DNA of 64,000 nucleotides from Paenibacillus sp. H1-7 (GTDB lineage Bacteria; Bacillota; Bacilli; Paenibacillales; NBRC-103111): assembly GCF_022354825.1 (NCBI RefSeq), contig NZ_CP031168.1, positions 2,605,501 to 2,669,500 on the forward strand, read 5' to 3'. Made by a program: the position numbers and the translations under genes. The notes beneath the pieces are model-generated. The model was given only the letters and a program-made list of their open reading frames with translations, did not search any database and was not told the origin of the DNA. This document shows, in pieces, positions 17,631 to 25,578 of this stretch (its first letter is position 1; every line of letters begins with the position of its first letter).

Positions 17631-18461
17631 GTGAGAATCGATGCACATCAGCATTATTGGAAGCTGGACCGCGGGGACTATGATTGGCTGACGCCGGAAT
17701 CGACGGTGTTGTACCGGGATTTTTTGCCTGAGCAGCTCAAGGAGCATTTGCAAGCTAACGGTATCGATAAGACGATCGTCGTTCAAGCTGCCGCAACGGT
17801 AGCGGAGACCGAGTTTATGCTCAAGCTCGCCGAGGACAACGATACGATAGCCGGAGTAGTAGGCTGGCTGGATCTGGAAGATGCGGGCTTCCGCAGCGAC
17901 TACGAGCGTTTGAAGCCAAACCGCTATTTCAAAGGCATTCGGATCATGCTGCAAGATATTGATATGGAATTTGCTTTCCGGCCTGCCGTATTGGAAGCGC
18001 TGCGCTTTTTCGAACGGGAGCAGTTCCCGGTCGATCTGTTAATCAAGACGCATCAGCTGGAGAAGACCGTCAAGCTGCTGGAGCAGCTGCCTAAGCTGCA
18101 CGCTGTAATTGACCATATTGCCAAGCCGGTCATTTCCGCTCAGCAGACGGAGCCTTGGAAAGCCTTAATGGCACAAATCGCGGCGGAGCACCCGAACGTA
18201 TATTGCAAGCTGTCCGGCATGGTAACGGAAGCCGATCATGAGAATTGGCAGGAGGAGCATTTCGTTCCTTACGTGCGCCACGTTGTGGAACATTTCGGCC
18301 CGCAAAGAGTCATGTACGGCAGCGATTGGCCGGTCTGCCTGCTCGCGGCGGAATACAGCGAAGTGTACAAGCTGCTGGAGCATACGCTGCCTTCCGGCTT
18401 GACCTCTACGGATCTTGAAGATATTTTCGGCAACAACGCGGCGCGTTTCTATAAGCTTTAA
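17631..18461 (+). CDS. Amidohydrolase family 2 protein, L-fucono/rhamnono-lactonase-like
   Basis: TIM-barrel metal-dependent hydrolase of 276 residues. Metal and catalytic residues are visible: HQH at residues 6-8 (DAHQHYW), His in AVIDHIAKP and Asp in YGSDWPVC. This is the pattern of COG3618 lactonases that open L-fuconolactone, L-rhamnonolactone or related lactones; 2-pyrone-4,6-dicarboxylate hydrolases share the fold. The GTG start has an AGGGAGG site. It lies between a GMC oxidoreductase and a second lactonase-like gene 21 bases on, so it is probably part of an oxidative sugar pathway. Confidence 0.87.
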   Translation: MRIDAHQHYWKLDRGDYDWLTPESTVLYRDFLPEQLKEHLQANGIDKTIVVQAAATVAETEFMLKLAEDNDTIAGVVGWLDLEDAGFRSDYERLKPNRYFKGIRIMLQDIDMEFAFRPAVLEALRFFEREQFPVDLLIKTHQLEKTVKLLEQLPKLHAVIDHIAKPVISAQQTEPWKALMAQIAAEHPNVYCKLSGMVTEADHENWQEEHFVPYVRHVVEHFGPQRVMYGSDWPVCLLAAEYSEVYKLLEHTLPSGLTSTDLEDIFGNNAARFYKL

Positions 18462-18482
18462 AACCAAGGAGGATTCCTGACG

Positions 18483-19592
18483 ATGCCAAGTAAGGATAAT
18501 GCTCTTATCATGTATGTCGGCTGCTATACGAACAAAAAGGAAGCGGCCATATCCGTGTTCCGCTGCGATTCGTCTCTGGACAAGCCGGAGCTTGTGCAGC
18601 AGGTGACGGGAATACGCAACGCTTCGTTTCTCGCCGTTGATGCTGAGGGCGGGAAGCTGTATGCCGTAAGCGAGGTGCACGAAACCGACGGCCAGCCCGG
18701 CGGTGCGGTTGCCTGCTACCGTATCGATCCCGAGTCGGGCAAGCTGACGGAGCACGGACCGAGGCAGCTTACACATGGCAACGATCCTTGCTACGTGATC
18801 GTAGATCGGCACGGAGCGCATGGCGCAAGCTTGCTCGTTGCCAACTACTCCGGCGGCAGCGTCGCTCGATTCCCGCTGCGGAATGAAGATGGCGGGCTGG
18901 AGCCGGCCTCGCAAATCATCGCGCACAAGGGAGCAAGCCTAGCGACGGACCGTCAGGAAGCGCCTCATCCGCATTCCGTTGTGATGGATCCTTCCGGCCG
19001 CTATGCAGTGGTACCGGATCTAGGGCGCGACAAGCTCGTCGTTTATTTGAACGCTCCGGAGCAGGGCGGACTTGTTCCGCATGATGAAACGGAGACGGAT
19101 GCCGGCGCAGGTCCGCGCCATTTCGTATTTCACCCGGATCAGCCGAGAGCTTATGTTATCAACGAGCTTAACGGCACGATAACAGCCTACGATTACGATG
19201 CGGGCCAAGGAAGCCTGAGCCCGGTTCAGACGGTACCGGTGCTGCCCGCCGATTTTCAAGGAAGCAACACCTGCGCCGATCTGCATTTGTCTCCGGACGG
19301 CAAGTTTCTGTATGGCTCCAACCGCGGCCATGACAGCATCGCCGTCTTTGCGGTCGAGCCAACATACGGCCGGCTGACGCCAATCGGACATGTGCCGACC
19401 CGCGGCAGGACACCGAGAAACTTCGGGATCACTCCCGACGGTAACTTCCTGGTTGCAGCGAACCAGGAATCGGATAATCTAGTTACATTTCGGATCGACC
19501 GGACAAACGGCATGCTGGAATGGACAGGGCAGGAGATTGCCGTTTCCGAACCGGTATGTGTAGCGTTCATGACAACAAATTTCTTGAAATAA
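18483..19592 (+). CDS. Lactonase family protein (6-phosphogluconolactonase-like seven-bladed beta-propeller)
   Basis: Protein of 369 residues with repeated propeller-blade motifs such as PHSVVMDPSGRYAVVPDLG and GPRHFVFHPDQPRAYVINEL. These define the YbhE/Pgl type of lactonase (COG2706). It opens sugar lactones to the acid; some members act on carboxymuconolactone. AAGGAGG precedes the ATG, and no signal peptide is visible. It is the last gene of the oxidoreductase/lactonase group and is followed by a terminator. Having two unrelated lactonases in one operon may mean two lactone substrates or both ring forms. That is inference. Confidence 0.88.
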   Translation: MPSKDNALIMYVGCYTNKKEAAISVFRCDSSLDKPELVQQVTGIRNASFLAVDAEGGKLYAVSEVHETDGQPGGAVACYRIDPESGKLTEHGPRQLTHGNDPCYVIVDRHGAHGASLLVANYSGGSVARFPLRNEDGGLEPASQIIAHKGASLATDRQEAPHPHSVVMDPSGRYAVVPDLGRDKLVVYLNAPEQGGLVPHDETETDAGAGPRHFVFHPDQPRAYVINELNGTITAYDYDAGQGSLSPVQTVPVLPADFQGSNTCADLHLSPDGKFLYGSNRGHDSIAVFAVEPTYGRLTPIGHVPTRGRTPRNFGITPDGNFLVAANQESDNLVTFRIDRTNGMLEWTGQEIAVSEPVCVAFMTTNFLK

Positions 19593-19614
19593 GGCGTCGA
19601 ATAAACATACGAAT

Positions 19615-19650
19615 AGACCGCCTCCTGCCGGTATCCGGCGGGGCGGTCTT
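19615..19650 (+). terminator. Terminator after the lactonase operon
   Basis: Stem AGACCGCC/GGCGGTCT with an inner GCCGG/CCGGC, followed by TTACTAATTTCC and TTTTTTT slightly further on. It lies between the convergent lactonase and marR genes. Confidence 0.75.
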
Positions 19651-19716
19651 ACTAATTTCCTTTTTTTGATAACGGTTTCAAAAATATCCGGTTATTTCGG
19701 CTCACATAAAGCGCCT

Positions 19717-20187
19717 TTACTGCTGCTCCTGGCATGATTTTTCCCCGACACAGCCGTTGTACTCGCCCAAATGTCTGGTTATCCGATCGACCGTCTGAAT
19801 ATACTCTTGCATTTGCTCCTCCGGCAGGTTGGCAAAAATCGTATTCGCTTCCGCCCAGATGTGTTCCCGCAGCGAATTCAGCTTTTCCTTGCCGGTATCC
19901 GTTAATTGTACGTAAATGATGCGCCGGTCCTCTACCGAGCGGATCCGTTCGACAATGTTCTGCCGCTCCAGCTTATCGACAAGGCTTGTAGCCGCTCCCA
20001 AGGTGATGGTTAAATAATCGGCAATATCGTTCATTTTCATAGATTGATGCTCTAACTGAAACATAACGGATATGGTCGAATTGTTTAATTGCGGATCCAT
20101 AATGATGGTTTGAAGCGACCGCTTCATTTGGCGTCCCATTGCGAGCAAGCTTTTTAACAACATGGAAGCATCCTGTGCTCTACTCAT
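19717..20187 (-). CDS. MarR-family transcriptional regulator
   Basis: Winged-helix DNA-binding protein of 156 residues. The helix-turn-helix and wing are visible as MNDIADYLTITLGAATSLVDKLE followed by the basic wing ERIRSVEDRRIIYVQLTDTG. The ribosome site TTAGGAGA lies 8 bases before the ATG. The last 12 residues hold two cysteines (NGCVGEKSC), unusual enough to suggest thiol sensing, though this is not proven. Its promoter faces away from the sugar ABC operon that starts at 20543. Target genes are unknown; the divergent operon is a candidate. Confidence 0.9.
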   Translation of the reverse strand: MSRAQDASMLLKSLLAMGRQMKRSLQTIIMDPQLNNSTISVMFQLEHQSMKMNDIADYLTITLGAATSLVDKLERQNIVERIRSVEDRRIIYVQLTDTGKEKLNSLREHIWAEANTIFANLPEEQMQEYIQTVDRITRHLGEYNGCVGEKSCQEQQ

Positions 20188-20222
20188 TAGCGATTCTCCT
20201 AACCTTTATATAAATTGATGTT

Positions 20223-20228
20223 ATTATA
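20223..20228 (-). promoter_or_regulatory. Extended -10 element for marR
   Basis: Minus strand TGGTATAAT, a perfect TATAAT with the TGn extension, 36 bases upstream of the marR ATG. No good -35 is seen, as is common with extended -10 promoters. Confidence 0.6.
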
Positions 20229-20467
20229 CCACATAGGGTAAGCAATAAAGCGTATCGAAGATCACATCTATTGGCAATAAAAACAGTTGGCTAAAAAAAA
20301 TAAATGACGCAAATCGACATACAGCGGTTTCATTAGACTTTATCTGTGTGTGATCTCGCCAAAATAGTACACACAATATAAGTAATACGCAAGAGGGTGC
20401 GAATGCGTTTCAAAAATTTTTACGACAGTAGATAAATTTATCCCCTTAGTATCGATTTCATACCCTG

Positions 20468-20494
20468 TTGTGAACCGCGGTGCGCCCCTATAAT
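20468..20494 (+). promoter_or_regulatory. Possible promoter of the sugar ABC operon
   Basis: TTGTGA (20468) and TATAAT (20489) with a short 15-base spacer, 49 bases before the start codon. The short spacing suggests it needs an activator, for which the response regulator encoded at 25568 is a candidate. Confidence 0.4.
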
Positions 20495-20542
20495 CAACCT
20501 TATCAAAGCAAATTCTTACACTTTGAATCGCGGAGGGGTCAT

Positions 20543-21883
20543 ATGAAGAAGAAAGCGGCCGCAGGGCTGGCATTATTGCTTCTCGTATCAAGTGTCGCAG
20601 CAGGCTGCGGCGAGCAGCCGAAGACGAATACGAATCCGGCTCCAGGCAGCAATACGGGGGAGAAGAAGCCGGAAGCCAAGGCGTTTACCGTATCGCTCAG
20701 ACATACCCAGGTCAGGGACGATGCGAAGCTCCGGTTGAAATTGCTCGAGGATGTAGCCAAGAAGATGGAAGCCAATGTCCCCGGTCTGAAAGTGGAGCTT
20801 GAAGGCGTAGAGGATAAGGTCAACCGATTCGAAAAGCTCCCTGCGGAAATGGCCGCGGGAACGCCGCCCAAAATATTCGATTTATTCGGCGGAACCGATA
20901 CCCAGAAATATGTGAAAGCGAACAGACTGCTTGATTTGACCCCGATTTTGAGCGAGCTCGGTTTGAAAGACAAGTTTTTCAACCTGGACGAATTTATGGT
21001 CGACGGGAAAGTGTACGGCTTGCCTACGGCAGGCTTCGTAGAGGGCGTATTTTACAATAAAAAAATATTCAAGGAGCTTGGCGTAGAGGTTCCGAAAACT
21101 TGGGACGAATTTCTTGCTGTAAGCGAAAAAGCAAAAGCGAAGCAAATTACGCCTCTGGCACTCGCTTCGGCCGACGGCTGGGTTATCAACATGATGATGA
21201 ATACGCTGTGGGTGCGAACCGCAGGAGCGGATTCCGTAGCCGGGTTCTTAAGCGGCAGCAAGAAATGGACGGACCCCGATGTGCTGGACGCATTCAAGCG
21301 ATATGAAACATTGGTGAAAAAAGGATATTTCCAGGAAGGCAACCTGGGCTTGAAATATGCCGAGCAGCAGAACAAGTTCCGCATAGGCGAAGCAGCCATG
21401 CTATTTGACGGCAGCTGGGCCAACTCGGCGGTCGTCGATCCGGAGAAATCGAAGATTCCGAACGACGTCGGCTTCTTCAACTTCCCAGGTGTCGGCGGCA
21501 AGGGCGACGGGCTGATCAACGGCAGTTATTCCAACGGCTACGGCTTCTCGGCGGCATTGAACGATTCCGAGCTCAAAGCGGTTAAGGAATTCATCAAGCT
21601 GATGTACAGCGAGGAAATGCAGAAGCGCCAGCTGAAGGAATCCGGCTTCCTGCCGGCCATGAAGCTGTCCGATTTGTCCGGTGTGAATCCGATCGTCGGA
21701 GAAATTTTGAATGCGGCCAATGCGAAGCAGTTTCCGGCATTCGATTCCGTCGTTCAGGCGAAGGTAAGAGAAGCGCTGGAGGCAGGAATGCAGGAGCTTC
21801 TCGGGGGCAAATCCACCGCTGAGAAAGTGACGGAAAAGGTGCAAAAGGCGCAGGACGACGCGAACAAGGATACGAAAAAATAG
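20543..21883 (+). CDS. Sugar ABC transporter substrate-binding lipoprotein (MsmE/UgpB type)
   Basis: Family 1 solute-binding protein of 446 residues. The signal peptide ends in the lipobox VAAGCG, followed by an N/P/G linker. Typical segments include GLPTAGFVEGVFYNKKIFKE and AMLFDGSWAN. The ATG at 20543 has a GGAGGGG site. An upstream in-frame ATG at 20480 would add 21 residues before the signal and is rejected. Two permeases, a histidine kinase, a response regulator and a GH3 enzyme follow, so the ligand is probably an oligosaccharide released by or fed to that GH3 enzyme. Confidence 0.93.
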   Translation: MKKKAAAGLALLLLVSSVAAGCGEQPKTNTNPAPGSNTGEKKPEAKAFTVSLRHTQVRDDAKLRLKLLEDVAKKMEANVPGLKVELEGVEDKVNRFEKLPAEMAAGTPPKIFDLFGGTDTQKYVKANRLLDLTPILSELGLKDKFFNLDEFMVDGKVYGLPTAGFVEGVFYNKKIFKELGVEVPKTWDEFLAVSEKAKAKQITPLALASADGWVINMMMNTLWVRTAGADSVAGFLSGSKKWTDPDVLDAFKRYETLVKKGYFQEGNLGLKYAEQQNKFRIGEAAMLFDGSWANSAVVDPEKSKIPNDVGFFNFPGVGGKGDGLINGSYSNGYGFSAALNDSELKAVKEFIKLMYSEEMQKRQLKESGFLPAMKLSDLSGVNPIVGEILNAANAKQFPAFDSVVQAKVREALEAGMQELLGGKSTAEKVTEKVQKAQDDANKDTKK

Positions 21884-21899
21884 TCCCTACCACGGATGC

Positions 21900-21925
21900 G
21901 GGTATCTCGCCATAACGGGATACCC
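21900..21925 (+). terminator. Hairpin between binding-protein and permease genes
   Basis: Perfect stem GGGTATC/GATACCC with a 12-base loop, 17 bases after the stop. Only GTTCTTGC follows, so it is more likely an RNA-stability or attenuating hairpin that favours the binding protein than a full terminator. Confidence 0.5.
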
Positions 21926-21989
21926 GTTCTTGCTGCCGGACGGTAGGCCCATCCTTTCGCAAAAGGCAGGAAGTAAGGAGGACTCCGCA

Positions 21990-22874
21990 ATGAATAAGAC
22001 GATGCGCAATCCGCTCACTTATACACTATTCATCATCCCTACGATGTTGTTTTACATGATGTTTTTCATGATTCCTCTGCTTCAGTCGCTGCAGTACGCG
22101 TTTACCCGCTGGGACGGGGTTAATCAGCCCGAATTCAACGGGCTCGACAATTTCATTCAAGCGTTCCAAGACGAGCTGGTCTGGCATTCGCTGCTCAATA
22201 ACATCTGCTTCATTCTGTTTGCCGTCGTGGTGCAAATTCCCGTTATCATCGTGCTGGGCATTGCCATCTCCTCGATCCGGCGCTGGAAGGGCTTGTATAA
22301 GACGACCGTGTTTGTTCCGAGCATTTTGTCCACCGCCGTCGTCGGCATCCTGTTCTCCTTCATCTACCATCCGGAGATCGGATTACTGAACCAGCTGCTC
22401 AAATCGGCCGGAGCCGGCAGTCTGGTCCATACGTGGCTTGCCGACGACAAGACGGCGATGCTCGCTATTCTCGTTACGAACGCCTGGCAATGGACCGGAT
22501 TCTATGTCGTGCTTGTATTGGCGGCCATTCTTGGCATTTCGAAGGAAGTATACGAGGCCGCAGAGCTCGACGGGGCTACCGGCTGGTCCAAAGCATGGCA
22601 TATTACGATTCCGCTTATTCGCTCGGTCATTATGGTCATTATTCTGTTGTCGATAACCGGAGCGATGAAGGCGCTTGATATTGTAATGGTCATGACCGGC
22701 GGAGGGCCTGCGAACCAGACCGAAGTGCTGGCCACCTATATGATCAAGCAAGGCACGCGGCTGAACGAATACGGGTACGGCAATGCGATTTCTATTCTGA
22801 TCGTGCTGTTCACCCTCGCATTAACGGTTCTATTTCAGCTGGTGTCCAAACGATTCGGGGAGGTGGAGACATGA
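21990..22874 (+). CDS. Sugar ABC transporter permease (MsmF/UgpA type)
   Basis: Membrane subunit of 294 residues with six segments. The EAA loop is EVYEAAELDGATGWSKA followed by IPL, which docks to the ATPase. The ATG at 21990 has AAGGAGG upstream; the longer frame from 21930 has no ribosome site. The last bases overlap the next permease start as ATGA. It forms the membrane channel with that partner. No ATPase gene in the operon, as is common in Bacillales. Confidence 0.93.
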   Translation: MNKTMRNPLTYTLFIIPTMLFYMMFFMIPLLQSLQYAFTRWDGVNQPEFNGLDNFIQAFQDELVWHSLLNNICFILFAVVVQIPVIIVLGIAISSIRRWKGLYKTTVFVPSILSTAVVGILFSFIYHPEIGLLNQLLKSAGAGSLVHTWLADDKTAMLAILVTNAWQWTGFYVVLVLAAILGISKEVYEAAELDGATGWSKAWHITIPLIRSVIMVIILLSITGAMKALDIVMVMTGGGPANQTEVLATYMIKQGTRLNEYGYGNAISILIVLFTLALTVLFQLVSKRFGEVET

Positions 22875-23701
22875 AAACCGCAATGATGAAACGCGCATTG
22901 ATCCATTTGATGCTGTGGTGCTATCTGATCTTCACACTGTATCCGCTTGTATGGATATTGAACTCCTCGTTCAAAACGAATAAAGAAATCATCTCCAATC
23001 CGTGGGGATTGCCCCAGCAATTCACGTTCAGCAATTATACGAACGCCTGGACGGGAGCGAAAGTCAGCACTTATTTTTTCAATAGCTTCTATGTTAGTAT
23101 ATTGGCAAGTGTAGTAACGATGTTGCTCGCAGCCGCCGCGGCTTATGCGCTTACAAGAATGAGGATGAAAGCGGTTAACAAAGCGGTCGGCGGATTGCTG
23201 CTGCTGGCGCTTCTCGTTCCGGGCGGGACGCTGATTTTGCCGTTGTTCATTTGGCTGCGCGACCTTCATTTGTACAATACGCATTTCGCGCTGTTGTTTC
23301 CATATATCACATTCGGCCTGCCGTTAACGGTGTTCATAATCTCCGCGTTTATGAAATCGATCCCGCAGGAGCTGGAGGAAGCGGGGGTCATGGACGGATT
23401 AAGCGCCTTCGGCTTGTTCGCCAGAATGATCCTTCCTATTACCGTTCCGGCGCTGGTGACGGTGTTCATATTGAACTTTTTGTCCAATTGGAACGAGTTT
23501 GTCATGGCTTATTTATTTCTCTCCAAAGAAAAGCTTCGAACGCTTCCGACGGGAATGGTTGCGTTCATGAACCAGTTCAACATGAACTATGGCAGCTTGG
23601 CCGCATCCATCATGTTCAGCGTGCTGCCGGTCATTGTCGTATATGCCGTATTGCAAGAGAAAATTATCGAGGGAGTTACCGCAGGCAGCACGAAAGGATA
23701 G
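22871..23701 (+). CDS. Sugar ABC transporter permease (MsmG/UgpE type)
   Basis: Second channel subunit, 276 residues, six membrane segments. The EAA loop reads ELEEAGVMDGLSAFG, then ILP. The C-terminus GVTAGSTKG matches the UgpE/MsmG class. Start overlaps the upstream permease by four bases, with GGGGAGG in front. The histidine kinase gene begins 44 bases later. Import substrate is inferred to be a short glycan. Confidence 0.93.
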   Translation: MKTAMMKRALIHLMLWCYLIFTLYPLVWILNSSFKTNKEIISNPWGLPQQFTFSNYTNAWTGAKVSTYFFNSFYVSILASVVTMLLAAAAAYALTRMRMKAVNKAVGGLLLLALLVPGGTLILPLFIWLRDLHLYNTHFALLFPYITFGLPLTVFIISAFMKSIPQELEEAGVMDGLSAFGLFARMILPITVPALVTVFILNFLSNWNEFVMAYLFLSKEKLRTLPTGMVAFMNQFNMNYGSLAASIMFSVLPVIVVYAVLQEKIIEGVTAGSTKG

Positions 23702-23745
23702 CGGAGCCGCGGCCTTCCTTGGCCGGTTGGGGGAGACACGGCTCG

Positions 23746-25578
23746 ATGAATCTTCGCAAGAAAGTGTTTATAGCCTTCATGGCTTTCATCGTCATTCCGC
23801 TGTTCGTGCTCGGGCTGATCACCTACCTCGTATCGCAATATATTATCGGGGAGAATTATGCGGAGCAATCGGAGCTTACGTTAAAAGCGGTTGGTCGCAA
23901 TCTGACTTATGTGCTCAAAGAGGCGAATTACTTTTCGGAATCTTACATGCTGCGTGAGGATATCCAGAGTGTGCTGGGGACGGGCCAAACCTTTGATGCG
24001 GTTGCCTTGACCGAGTACGGAAGGCTGCTGCAGCGGACTTTTTTATCCTACACACCGGCCTATTCCGCGGCTTTATACGATTTTGACGGCAAGGTGTTCA
24101 GCGAGGGCAAGATCGGATACCGCAGATTATCTTACGAGGAGCTGTTCCGGCAGCCGGTGTACAAGGAAGCGATGAGGCTGAACGGGATACCGGTGTGGAT
24201 AGGCCCCCACGAGGAACCGGAATTGACCGGTGACGGCCCGTTTTTTACGATGCTGCGGGTGGTCAACGATAAATATACGCTGGATAACAAAGGTATATTG
24301 CTTCAGCAATTTCAATTTCAGGAATTGAACAAAATTTTTAACGATTACGATTCGGGTCGGAATGCGGATAACCGGTATATGCTTGTCAATCAGGACGGGC
24401 TCGTCATGGTCGACAGCAAGTCGGAGCTGCAGGGTCTCCTTCTGTCCGGGCTGCTTAGCTCGAGTATGGATTGGAGCAAGGACTATGACAGCAGGAAGCT
24501 CGAGTTCGGTGGCGTAGAAAGCGTCGTTTCCGTGCACCATCCGGAGCTTGACCGCTACGGCAAAATGAACTGGAGTGTCGTCTCCGTCACGCCATGGCGG
24601 TATTTGTCCGGCAAAACCGAGCAGGTGCTGCGGTGGATCGGAGCGATTACCGCGCTATGCTTGCTCAGCGCTCTGCTGTTTAACCTGTTGTTCGTAAACC
24701 GGAACATTCGCTTTATTCTATATGTCGTGCAGCTGATGAAACGGGTGGAGATCGGAGACCTCCGCATCCGCGCGGAGGCGGCCTCGAACGATGAAACGAG
24801 CGTGCTGGCGCGCGGCTTCAACAGTCTGGTAGAGCGGATCAGCGGTCTGCTGGAGGAGGTGAAGCGCGAGCAAGAGCGTAAAAACAAAGCGGAGCTGATG
24901 CTGCTGCAAGCCCAGATCAAGCCGCATTTTTTATTCAATACGCTCGAATCCATCAACGCGCTGGCCGCGCAAAACGAGGGGCGCAAAGTCAATAAAATGG
25001 TGCGTCAGCTCAGTACGATTCTGCGCATCAGCTTTCAGACTTCAGAGCAAATACCGCTCTCATTGGAAATGGATCATTTGCGCAATTATTTGGAAATCCA
25101 AAGCTACCGGTTCGAGGAGCTGTTCGAATATGAGCTTGACATCCCTAATTCGCTGCGCGATAGTCTGATTCTGAAGCTGACCTTGCAGCCATTGGTGGAA
25201 AACAGCATTCAGCACGGGTTCGAGGGGATTGCCTATAAAGGTCGGGTTCATGTCAAAGCGGAGGACCACGGGGAGCACATCGTCCTCTGGGTGGATGACA
25301 ACGGCATCGGCATCGATTCGGCCGTGCTGTCCCGTTTACATTATAAATCCGGCATAAGCCAGTCGGCGGCAAAATTACATGCGGCGGCTATTGCGGCTGC
25401 CGTTCGGGAAGAAGGAGCCAGCGCAAGAACCGGTCTCGGTCTACCCAATGTGGCGGACCGGTTAAGAATCCGCTACGGCTGCCGGTACGGGCTATGGCTG
25501 TGCAGCGAGCCGGGGCAAGGCACGCTGATTCGGATCGTCATTCCTAAACAAACGGCGGGTGAACCGGATGAAGCTTAA
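23746..25578 (+). CDS. Sensor histidine kinase, YesM type
   Basis: Membrane sensor of 610 residues. Order of parts: N-terminal membrane segment (about 8-30), extracellular sensing region of some 260 residues, second segment (about 293-315), HAMP linker, His_kinase (PF06580-type) with QAQIKPHFLFNTLES and the phospho-acceptor His at about 394, then an ATP-binding domain with LVENSIQHGF and DDNGIGID. The ATG at 23746 has GGGGGAG upstream. The frame stays open to 23251, but that part overlaps the permease gene and is rejected. It should phosphorylate the regulator encoded next, whose gene overlaps its end. It probably senses an extracellular sugar directly or through the binding protein. Confidence 0.93.
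   Translation: MNLRKKVFIAFMAFIVIPLFVLGLITYLVSQYIIGENYAEQSELTLKAVGRNLTYVLKEANYFSESYMLREDIQSVLGTGQTFDAVALTEYGRLLQRTFLSYTPAYSAALYDFDGKVFSEGKIGYRRLSYEELFRQPVYKEAMRLNGIPVWIGPHEEPELTGDGPFFTMLRVVNDKYTLDNKGILLQQFQFQELNKIFNDYDSGRNADNRYMLVNQDGLVMVDSKSELQGLLLSGLLSSSMDWSKDYDSRKLEFGGVESVVSVHHPELDRYGKMNWSVVSVTPWRYLSGKTEQVLRWIGAITALCLLSALLFNLLFVNRNIRFILYVVQLMKRVEIGDLRIRAEAASNDETSVLARGFNSLVERISGLLEEVKREQERKNKAELMLLQAQIKPHFLFNTLESINALAAQNEGRKVNKMVRQLSTILRISFQTSEQIPLSLEMDHLRNYLEIQSYRFEELFEYELDIPNSLRDSLILKLTLQPLVENSIQHGFEGIAYKGRVHVKAEDHGEHIVLWVDDNGIGIDSAVLSRLHYKSGISQSAAKLHAAAIAAAVREEGASARTGLGLPNVADRLRIRYGCRYGLWLCSEPGQGTLIRIVIPKQTAGEPDEA

Larger units (their letters stand above)
20188..20542. other. Intergenic region between marR and the sugar ABC operon
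   Basis: About 355 bases without a supported gene. It holds the marR promoter at the left, and near the middle (from about 20344) an inverted pair TGTGTG / CACACA separated by some 20 bases. A possible promoter for the ABC operon is at the right. An 83-codon minus-strand frame overlapping the start of the binding-protein gene has no ribosome site and is not called. Confidence 0.6.

Noticed and set aside
20340..20591. 83-codon minus-strand ORF upstream of and overlapping the sugar-binding protein gene
   Set aside because: No ribosome site. It overlaps the start of a solid gene and its promoter region.
23251..23745. N-terminal extension of the histidine kinase
   Set aside because: Overlaps the permease gene in another frame. 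The kinase has a clear start with ribosome site at 23746.
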